NCBI GenBank assembly: GCA_032907525.1
Contig: JAJJPM010000078.1
Location: 1 to 17,292 of the forward strand
Length of the DNA stretch: 17,292 nucleotides
Reading direction: 5' to 3'
From: JAHJQQ01 sp032907525
GTDB taxonomy: Bacteria; Pseudomonadota; Gammaproteobacteria; Thiohalobacterales; Thiohalobacteraceae
Shown: piece after piece, positions 12,228-17,292 of the stretch
Position numbering within the stretch: position 1 is the stretch's first letter
Layout: the number at the start of each line of letters is the position of its first letter
Notes under the pieces: model-generated
Seen by the model: the letters and a program-made list of their open reading frames with translations, nothing else
Told to the model about the DNA's origin: nothing
Databases searched by the model: none
Made by a program: the position numbers and the translations under genes

Positions 12228-14474
12228 ATGCAGACATCCCAGCCAGAACCCATCCGCCTCTCCGTCTCCGGCATGAGCTGCGCCGGCTGCGTCGCGACCG
12301 TCGAGGACGCGCTGCGCGCGGTGCCTGGCGTCGCGGAGGCGAGCGTGAACTTCGCCGAGCACACCGCCCAGGTGCGCGGCGAGGTGGCCGCCGACACGCT
12401 GGTCGCCGCGGTGCGCAAGGCCGGCTACGACGCCGCCGAGCTGCGCGGCCTGGCGGACCAGGAGGAGAAGGAGGCGGCCGAGTTCGCGCACTACCGCCGG
12501 CTGCTGCGCAAGGCGGCGGTCGCCGCGCTGGTCGCGCTGCCGCTGCTGGTCGGCGACATGCTGCTCGGCGCGCTGCCGATGCTGCACGATCCGGGCGGCC
12601 GCGAGCTGTGGGCCGCGGTCGGCGTGGCGACGCTCGGCGCGCTGCTGTATTCCGGCGGGCATTTCTTCACCGGCGCCTGGAAGGCGTTCCGCAACCACAA
12701 CGCCAACATGGACACGCTGATCGCCCTCGGCACCGGCAGCGCCTGGCTGTATTCCATGGTGGTGGTCGCCTTCCCCGACAGCGTGCCGGTGCTGGCGCGG
12801 CACGCCTACTTCGAGGCCGCGGCGATGATCCTGGCATTGATCAATCTCGGCGGCGCGCTGGAGATGCGCGCCCGCGGCAAGACCTCCGAGGCCATCAAGC
12901 GTCTCATCGGCCTGCAGCCCAAGACCGCGCGCGTGGTGCGTGACGGCGAGGAGCGCGACGTGCCCATCGCCGAGGTCGGCCTGGACGAGACGGTGCGCGT
13001 GCGCCCCGGCGAGAAGATCCCGGTCGACGGCGTGGTGATCGAAGGACATTCGACGGTGGACGAATCCATGCTCACCGGCGAGCCGGTGCCGGTGGAGAAG
13101 GCGCCGGGCGCCGAGGTGGTCGGCGGCACGCTCAACAGGAGCGGCAGCTTCCTGTTCCAGGCCAGGCGCATCGGCAAGGACATGGCGCTGGCGCGCATCA
13201 TCGAGCTGGTGCGCCAGGCGCAGAACTCCAAGCCCGCCATCGGCCGGCTCGCGGACCGCATCTCCGCGGTGTTCGTGCCGACGGTGCTGATCGTCGCCGT
13301 GCTGACCTTCCTCGCCTGGTTCAACTTCGGGCCCGACCCGCGCCTGAGCTACGCCCTGGTCACGGCCATCACCGTGCTGGTCATCGCCTGTCCCTGCGCG
13401 CTGGGCCTGGCCACGCCGATCTCCATCATGGTCGGCGTCGGCAAGGCGGCCGAGCACGGCATCCTGATCCGCAGCGGCGAGGCCCTGCAGCGCGCCGGGC
13501 AGCTGTCGACGGTGGTGCTGGACAAGACCGGCACCGTCACGCTGGGACAGCCGCGCGTCACCGCCGTGGAGGCGGGCGGGGGAATCGCCGAGGACGAGCT
13601 GCTGCGTCTGGCCGCGAGCCTGGAGGCGGGCTCCGAACATCCGCTCGCCGAGGCGGTGGTGGAATCGGCGCGCGCCCGCGGGCTGGCGCCGGCGGCGGCG
13701 GAGGGCTTCACCGCGACGGCGGGCGGCGGCGTCGCCGGCACGGTCGAGGGACGCTGGGTCGTGCTGGGCAACCCGCGCTTTCTGACGGCGCAGGGCATCG
13801 AACTCCGCGACTGGCGCGCGCGCGGCGAGGCGCTGGCCGCACAGGCGCAGACGCCGCTGTACGTCGCCGTCGACGGCCGCGTCGCCGGCGTGCTCGGCGT
13901 GTCCGACCCCGTCAAGCCGGATGCGCGGGCCGCCATCGATGCGCTGCACGCCGCGGGGCTGAAGGTCGTCATGATCACCGGCGATCACCGCGTCACCGCC
14001 GCCGCGGTCGCGCGCGAACTGGGCATCGACGCCGTGCGCGCCGAGGTCCTGCCGGCCGACAAGGCGGCGGAGGTCGCCGCCCTGCAGGCCCGGGGCGAGA
14101 TCGTCGGCATGGTCGGCGACGGCATCAACGATGCGCCGGCCCTGGCGCGTGCCGACGTCGGCTTCGCCATCGGCACCGGCACCGACGTCGCCATCGAAAG
14201 CGCGGATGTCACGCTCATCGGCGGTTCGCTGCTGGGCGTGCTGGATGCCATCCGCATCTCGCGCGCGACGGTGCGCAACATCCGCCAGAACCTGTTCGGC
14301 GCCTTCGTCTACAACACCCTCGGCATCCCGATCGCCGCCGGCGCGCTCTATCCGCTGATCGGCATGCTGCTCAATCCCATGATCGCCGGCGCGGCCATGG
14401 CCCTGTCGTCGGTGACGGTGGTGAGCAACGCCAACCGCCTGCGCGGCTGGCGCAGTGCGAGGGCCGCCGCATGA
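12228..14474 (+). CDS. copA: Copper(I)-exporting P1B-type ATPase CopA
   Basis: Inner-membrane ATPase of 748 residues that expels Cu(I) to the periplasm. One N-terminal heavy-metal domain carries GMSCAGC (C18, C21). After four helices comes the actuator TGE (LTGEPVPVE, about 281-289), the transport-site CPC (C388-P-C390), the phosphorylation motif DKTG (D432), SEHPLAEAVV, and GDGINDAPAL (630-639). The last helices contain FVYNTLGIP and MALSSVTVVSN, the YN and MxxSS signatures of the Cu(I) subgroup. ATG 12228 starts just before the first beta strand of the metal domain, though no good ribosome site is visible. Its stop overlaps a 28-codon ORF (ATGA). Regulation by CueR cannot be shown from the upstream sequence. 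Confidence 0.96.
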   Translation: MQTSQPEPIRLSVSGMSCAGCVATVEDALRAVPGVAEASVNFAEHTAQVRGEVAADTLVAAVRKAGYDAAELRGLADQEEKEAAEFAHYRRLLRKAAVAALVALPLLVGDMLLGALPMLHDPGGRELWAAVGVATLGALLYSGGHFFTGAWKAFRNHNANMDTLIALGTGSAWLYSMVVVAFPDSVPVLARHAYFEAAAMILALINLGGALEMRARGKTSEAIKRLIGLQPKTARVVRDGEERDVPIAEVGLDETVRVRPGEKIPVDGVVIEGHSTVDESMLTGEPVPVEKAPGAEVVGGTLNRSGSFLFQARRIGKDMALARIIELVRQAQNSKPAIGRLADRISAVFVPTVLIVAVLTFLAWFNFGPDPRLSYALVTAITVLVIACPCALGLATPISIMVGVGKAAEHGILIRSGEALQRAGQLSTVVLDKTGTVTLGQPRVTAVEAGGGIAEDELLRLAASLEAGSEHPLAEAVVESARARGLAPAAAEGFTATAGGGVAGTVEGRWVVLGNPRFLTAQGIELRDWRARGEALAAQAQTPLYVAVDGRVAGVLGVSDPVKPDARAAIDALHAAGLKVVMITGDHRVTAAAVARELGIDAVRAEVLPADKAAEVAALQARGEIVGMVGDGINDAPALARADVGFAIGTGTDVAIESADVTLIGGSLLGVLDAIRISRATVRNIRQNLFGAFVYNTLGIPIAAGALYPLIGMLLNPMIAGAAMALSSVTVVSNANRLRGWRSARAAA

Positions 14475-14557
14475 GTCCCGCGCTGTGGGTCAATCTCGGC
14501 GGCGTGGCGCTGGTGGCGCTGATCGTCTGGTGGTTCTGGCTGGCGAAGAAGCGGTAG
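14471..14557 (+). CDS. 28-residue membrane microprotein, possible remnant of a cupredoxin anchor
   Basis: ATGA overlap with copA starts an ORF of 28 codons: a short polar start, a single hydrophobic helix (VNLGGVALVALIVWWFWLA) and a C-terminal KKR that should stay cytosolic. Translational coupling to copA makes expression plausible. From memory, copA neighbours in related bacteria often encode a membrane-anchored cupredoxin-like protein whose N terminus has a very similar LIVWWFWL helix and continues into a copper-binding domain. Here the frame stops right after the helix and no cupredoxin-like sequence follows in any frame before 14675. So it is either a true microprotein partner of CopA or the remnant of a truncated gene. 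A GC hairpin (14558-14574) abuts the stop. Confidence 0.55.
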   Translation: MSPALWVNLGGVALVALIVWWFWLAKKR

Positions 14558-14574
14558 CGCACCGCGCCGGTGCG
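14558..14574. other. GC hairpin after the copA operon
   Basis: CGCACCG and CGGTGCG pair perfectly over a CGC loop immediately after the stop at 14557. No T run follows, so it is not a standard intrinsic terminator; it may protect the 3' end. Confidence 0.4.
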
Positions 14575-14610
14575 GCCCAAAGCGGGAAATGAACTACATA
14601 TTTGCTGCGC

Positions 14611-14639
14611 TTGGAGCCGGTCGCGACTGCCGGTAGCAT
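14611..14639 (+). promoter_or_regulatory. Candidate sigma70 promoter of the CMD-Rieske gene
   Basis: TTGGAG (14611-14616) and TAGCAT (14634-14639) are separated by exactly 17 bp, with the start near 14646 and a leader of about 29 nt. Matches are three and four of six, so moderate. Confidence 0.4.
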
Positions 14640-14674
14640 GTGCGCCTCTGTACTTCCCTGCGTTGGAGAATCCC

Positions 14675-15301
14675 ATGAGTGACGCGCTGAATTACCTGGT
14701 CGCCGCCCGGCCCGATGCCATCCTGCCCTACTTCAAGTTCCTCAAGGAGGCCGGCAAGCACCTCGACACCCGCACGCGCGATCTGATCTCGGTGATCACC
14801 AAGGTCGACGCCCAGACCGAGGCCGGCTTCCGCCAGTACCTCACCCGTGCCCTGCGCAACGGGGCCAGCGCCAACGAAGTGCTCGATGCCCTGCTCATGG
14901 CCTTCCCGACCCTGGGGCTGGCCAAGATCGTCTGGGCGGTGGACATCCTGCTGGACATGGACATCCCCGAGTTCCGGCCGGAGAACCTGTTCGCCGAACC
15001 CAAGTGGCACGGCGTCGGGCCGCTCGCCGACCTGCCGTCGGGCGAGATCACCTATCGCGACTGCGACGGCCGTCATCTGTACATCTACCGCGACGGCGAC
15101 GAACTGCGCGTCTACGACAGCCGCTGCCCGCATCAGGTGACCGATATCCCGCACCTGGCGCTGGAGGGCACGCGCCTGACCTGTCCCAAGCATCATTGGA
15201 GCTTCGACGTCACCACCGGTGACTGCGTCGCGGTCGGCAACCGGCCGCTGAACCGGTTCGAGCACAAGGTCGAGGACGGCGTTCTGTACGCGTTCTGGTG
15301 A
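14675..15301 (+). CDS. Carboxymuconolactone decarboxylase-like / Rieske [2Fe-2S] fusion protein
   Basis: Cytosolic protein of 208 residues with two domains. Residues about 10-95 form an all-helical CMD/AhpD-like domain (DTRTRDLISVITKVDAQTEAGFRQYLTRALRNGASANEVLDALLM). It lacks the CxxC of peroxidase-linked AhpD. Residues about 112-208 form a Rieske ferredoxin domain with C151-P-H153 and C170-P-K-H173, the full cluster ligand set, in a small-ferredoxin style (CPHQ) as in toluene-monooxygenase ferredoxins. It should carry electrons; what the CMD part acts on is unknown. ATG 14675 follows GGAG by six bases. No oxygenase or reductase gene is adjacent. It converges on the HDOD gene, 18 bp apart. 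Confidence 0.88.
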   Translation: MSDALNYLVAARPDAILPYFKFLKEAGKHLDTRTRDLISVITKVDAQTEAGFRQYLTRALRNGASANEVLDALLMAFPTLGLAKIVWAVDILLDMDIPEFRPENLFAEPKWHGVGPLADLPSGEITYRDCDGRHLYIYRDGDELRVYDSRCPHQVTDIPHLALEGTRLTCPKHHWSFDVTTGDCVAVGNRPLNRFEHKVEDGVLYAFW

Positions 15302-15319
15302 GCCGCGCCGGCGTGCGCC

Positions 15320-16180
15320 TCAGGCGGCGCTGGCGTGAGGCAGGATGACCCGGCGCGCCTTGGCGAACTGGGCGTCGGCCTCGGCGATGACGCCTTCCAG
15401 GCTCTGCGCCGGAAGGCCGAGCAGATCCCAGGCGGTGGTCTCCATCGGCGGCACCCGGCCGGTCTCCACGATCGGGTCGTGCACGGCGCAGGCGATGGCA
15501 TCGGCGAGGTGGACGATGGCGGTCTCCAGCGGATAAGGGCCGGACCGGTGCGGCGCGTGATGCGATCGCGCGGCCTCGATCAGCGCGTCGGGCAATTGCC
15601 AGGCGCGCAGCAGGGCGGCGCCGACCTCGCCGTGGTCGAAGCCGAGCGTCTCGCGCTCCAGGACGTGCAGCGGTATCAGCTCCGCGCGTGCGCGCCGCAG
15701 GGTATCCGCGGCGATGTCCGGGATCTGCTGGTAAATGACCAGCGCACCGATGTCGTGGAGCAGGCCCGCGACCAGATAGCGCTCGGCGTTGGGCGCCCGC
15801 TGCCGGCCCGCCAGCACGCGCGCCAGCACGCCGGCATAGAGACTGTGTTCCCAGAAGTCGTTCATGGCCACGAGCTCGGGCGGGATCCCCTTGAATGCCC
15901 GGACCACGCTGGTGGCGAGGATCAGATCCAGCAGCTCCAGCGTGCCGACGACGGCGATGGCGCGCGACACGGTGTCGATGCGCGAGGGAAAGCCGTAGAA
16001 GGGGCTGTTGACGATCTTCAGCAGCCGTGCGGTCAGGGCCGGATCCTTGCCGATGACCTGGCCGATGGCGGCCGCCGAACTGTCGGGATCGTTGATGAGG
16101 TCGACGGCGCGCATGACGACCTCGGGCAGCGAGGTCAGCGCGAGCGAGTCCTGCACCAGGCGTTCGATGCTGTGGGTCAT
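15320..16180 (-). CDS. HDOD domain protein
   Basis: Cytosolic signalling protein of 286 residues. Almost the whole length is one HDOD domain (about 8-210): SLPEVVMRAVDLINDPDSSAAAIGQVIGKDPALTARLLKIVNSPFYG, then VSRAIAVVGTLELLDLILATSV, FWEHSLYAGVLARVLA, and GLLHDIGALV, ending with a helical tail. HDOD proteins generally act as scaffolds in signalling and motility circuits rather than as phosphohydrolases, and no output domain such as EAL or GGDEF is fused here. ATG 16180 follows GGGGAGA. It is a single-gene unit with a long upstream gap shared with the divergent cytochrome c gene. The specific role is unknown. Confidence 0.92.
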   Translation of the reverse strand: MTHSIERLVQDSLALTSLPEVVMRAVDLINDPDSSAAAIGQVIGKDPALTARLLKIVNSPFYGFPSRIDTVSRAIAVVGTLELLDLILATSVVRAFKGIPPELVAMNDFWEHSLYAGVLARVLAGRQRAPNAERYLVAGLLHDIGALVIYQQIPDIAADTLRRARAELIPLHVLERETLGFDHGEVGAALLRAWQLPDALIEAARSHHAPHRSGPYPLETAIVHLADAIACAVHDPIVETGRVPPMETTAWDLLGLPAQSLEGVIAEADAQFAKARRVILPHASAA

Positions 16181-16667
16181 CGGCGGTCTCCCCGGGCACT
16201 AGCGGGCGCGCGGCGCGCGGACGCAATGCCGGCGTGTATGTTCTGCTGAACGCACTGCAACATCGAAATGAATATCCCCTTCCCTGAGGTCCGGCCGTGA
16301 GGCTCTCGTTTTTTTCGCGCTGCGGCCATCGCCTTTCCCCCGGGCACAGACGCAGCGGATCGGGTTCGATTCTACACAACCCGCCCGAATATAAAAAAAT
16401 TTTGGCGTCTGAAAATCAACTTAATGAAACCATACGGATTTTCTCCGGTCACACCGGACGCTGGCCGTGATCCGCTTGGCAGTTGATTAACCACAGGAAA
16501 TGCAGGTGCACGGTGCGATTGAGGAAGATCAAGGCGGCACGGTGGAGGGAACAGGTATTCATTTACCCGACGCCTGCGCTTTGCCAGAATAGCGCCAGCT
16601 TTCAAGCGCCCCGGAGCGCACGTGCCCCGCGGGCAAACAGGTACCTTATGACAGTGGAGATCTTGGC
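16181..16667. other. 487-bp divergent gap between HDOD and cytochrome c genes
   Basis: No gene is supported. The stretch is less GC-rich than the rest, with an AT tract (ATATAAAAAAATTTT) at about 16389-16403 that could be promoter DNA. It also has a small dyad TCCGGT-CAC-ACCGGA (16444-16458), an isolated TTGAT half-site (16483-16487) and the FNR/Dnr-like box described separately. A 77-codon minus-strand frame at 16372-16605 is basic and low-complexity with no family look and is probably not a gene. Confidence 0.5.
16519..16532. promoter_or_regulatory. FNR/Dnr-like box upstream of cytochrome c
   Basis: TTGAG-GAAG-ATCAA matches nine of ten bases of TTGAT-N4-ATCAA. Its centre is 30.5 bp from the first base of TATTCA (16556-16561), within one base of class II activator spacing. 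Transcription would start near 16568, about 100 nt before the gene. Confidence 0.45.
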
Positions 16668-16979
16668 ATGAAGAAATTGCTTTCTGCGGTGGTGATGGGT
16701 GTTGCGGTTGCGGCCAGCGGTGCGGCCCTGGCGGCGGGTGATGCCGCTGCGGGCAAGGCCAAGGCGGGCACCTGCGCTGGCTGCCACGGCGCCAATGGCG
16801 TCAGCAACAACCCCCTGTGGCCGAACCTGGCGGGCCAGAAGGATGCCTATCTGGTCAAGCAGCTGAAGGCCTTCCGGGACGGTACCCGCAGCGACCCGAT
16901 GATGTCGCCGATGGCCAAGCCGCTGTCCGATGACGACATCAACAACCTGGCGGCGTACTTCAGCAGCCTGAAGCCGTAA
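16668..16979 (+). CDS. Class I monohaem cytochrome c (c553/c4-half type)
   Basis: Periplasmic electron carrier of 103 residues. A classical signal peptide (KK, hydrophobic 4-20) should be cut near AALA-AGD (about residue 22-23), leaving about 80 residues. The haem motif is CAGCH (C36, C39, H40); DPMMSPMAKPLSDDDINNLAAYFSSL supplies the axial methionine, probably M79 among M78, M79 and M82. The layout is that of a single cytochrome c4/c553 domain, which often feeds cbb3 or aa3 oxidases or denitrification reductases. GGAG lies eight bases before ATG 16668. It is monocistronic, with a strong terminator 21 bp after the stop and an FNR/Dnr-like box upstream. Confidence 0.93.
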   Translation: MKKLLSAVVMGVAVAASGAALAAGDAAAGKAKAGTCAGCHGANGVSNNPLWPNLAGQKDAYLVKQLKAFRDGTRSDPMMSPMAKPLSDDDINNLAAYFSSLKP

Positions 16980-17000
16980 TCCGGCACCGCAGTCCCCGAG

Positions 17001-17033
17001 AAACCCGGGCCGTGCGAACGGCCCGGGTTTTTT
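17001..17033 (+). terminator. Intrinsic terminator of the cytochrome c gene
   Basis: A perfect 13-bp stem (17001-17013 with 17018-17030), loop GCGA, rich in GGCCCGGG, continuing into an unbroken T run to 17033. It begins 21 bp after the stop codon. Confidence 0.93.
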
Positions 17034-17037
17034 CGTT

Positions 17038-17148
17038 CGGACAAGGGGACAGACTCAAGTCTGTCCCCTCTTCGCGTATGTCGGGGGTAAGGCGTTGGAG
17101 TGAGGAGTGCGATAAGGGGGACAGACTTAAGTCTGTCCCCCTTGTCCG
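17038..17148. repeat. Inverted pair of palindromes, copies 7 and 8
   Basis: Copy 7 (17044-17069) has a central C/A mismatch (ACTCAAGT). Copy 8 (17114-17143) is a perfect 30-bp palindrome. Outside both lie matching flanks, CGGACAAGGGG on the left and CCCCTTGTCCG on the right, so the whole 111 bp is an inverted pair, 72 bp between centres. Just before copy 8 stand degenerate heptamers GGAGTGAGGAGTG, in the same order as on the purE side. Confidence 0.92.
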
Positions 17149-17292
17149 AGGTTCGCGAAAACCATTGAGCGGCCATTGGCCAGGTGCCACGGAGCGGCCG
17201 CTGCTGTTTGAGGTCCGGGCCTTTACATGAGTATTTTTTCCGTGTCGTTCCGTGGATTCCGTGGCCAAAGATTTTTACTCCTCACTCCTCAC
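17149..17292. repeat. End of window: CCACGGAA tract and TCCTCAC array, no gene
   Basis: Together with 17038-17148 this completes the 313-bp gap after cytochrome c. Bases 17234-17269 read TTTTTCCGTGTCGTTCCGTG plus TTCCGTGGCC, a tandem of the CCACGGAA motif in reverse. After AAAGATTTTTAC come two TCCTCAC units (17279-17292) cut by the window edge. This is the composite module without its palindrome. Bases 17149-17233 hold nothing I recognise. Confidence 0.75.

Noticed and set aside
12210..13988. 592-codon open frame antisense to copA
   Set aside because: Its protein is His/Arg/Gln/Gly-rich low-complexity with no family features, and it mirrors a strongly conserved CopA in high-GC DNA.
16372..16605. 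77-codon minus-strand frame in the HDOD/cytochrome gap
   Set aside because: No clear ribosome site, odd composition, crosses the AT tract and the FNR-like box; nothing supports translation.
16847..17268. Frames encoding GDRLKSVP or GTDLSLSP peptides, also seen near 3000-3300, 6783 and 8741
   Set aside because: These peptides are just the palindrome translated in two frames; they should not be annotated as a protein family.

Overview
The window is high-GC (about two thirds G+C by eye), densely coding bacterial DNA. The proteins (Dnr-like Crp/Fnr regulator, c'-like and class I cytochromes c, DUF302, HDOD, long-form PurC) together with dispersed palindromic repeats point to a gammaproteobacterium, probably a respiratory, Chromatiales- or sulfur-oxidiser-like lineage. 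That placement is inferred from protein style, not from a marker gene. I see no rRNA, tRNA, CRISPR array, transposase or phage gene.

Layout. 67-1149: CaCA-family Ca2+/Na+ antiporter (+). 1333-2975: purK and purE (-), divergent from purC (3422-4312, +). 4461-5768: cyclopropane-fatty-acid synthase (+) behind a sigmaS-like -10. 5934-6764: DUF302 protein and an unrecognised 111-aa protein (+). 7047-7736: Dnr-like regulator (-). 7959-8708: membrane-anchored c'-like cytochrome and thioredoxin-like protein (+), divergent from the regulator, with an FNR/Dnr box between them. 8893-11973: minus-strand run of MarC, MOSC, PPK2 and a glutamine amidotransferase. 12228-14557: copper ATPase CopA with a 28-aa overlapping membrane ORF. 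14675-15301: carboxymuconolactone-decarboxylase/Rieske fusion (+). 15320-16180: HDOD protein (-). 16668-16979: class I cytochrome c (+) with a strong terminator.

The most striking non-coding signal is a family of eight near-identical palindromes (core GGGACAGACTTAAGTCTGTC plus a final CC) spread over 17 kb, all intergenic, mostly paired, and frequent in convergent gene junctions. They combine in fixed order with a TCCTCAC heptamer array and a CCACGGAA motif. Two inverted copies of that composite fill the divergent purE/purC promoter region, with heptamer arrays lying where both -35 elements should be. A second repeat family (GGTGCGTC...GACGCACC) and a separate 108-bp inverted-repeat element are also present.

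Functionally, the best-supported module is a nitric-oxide/low-oxygen circuit: Dnr-like regulator, near-consensus binding site with a properly spaced -10, and a cytochrome whose haem motif resembles NO-binding cytochromes c'. A second, weaker box lies upstream of the class I cytochrome c. The other genes are housekeeping (purines, membrane lipid, copper export, polyphosphate) with no evident shared pathway.
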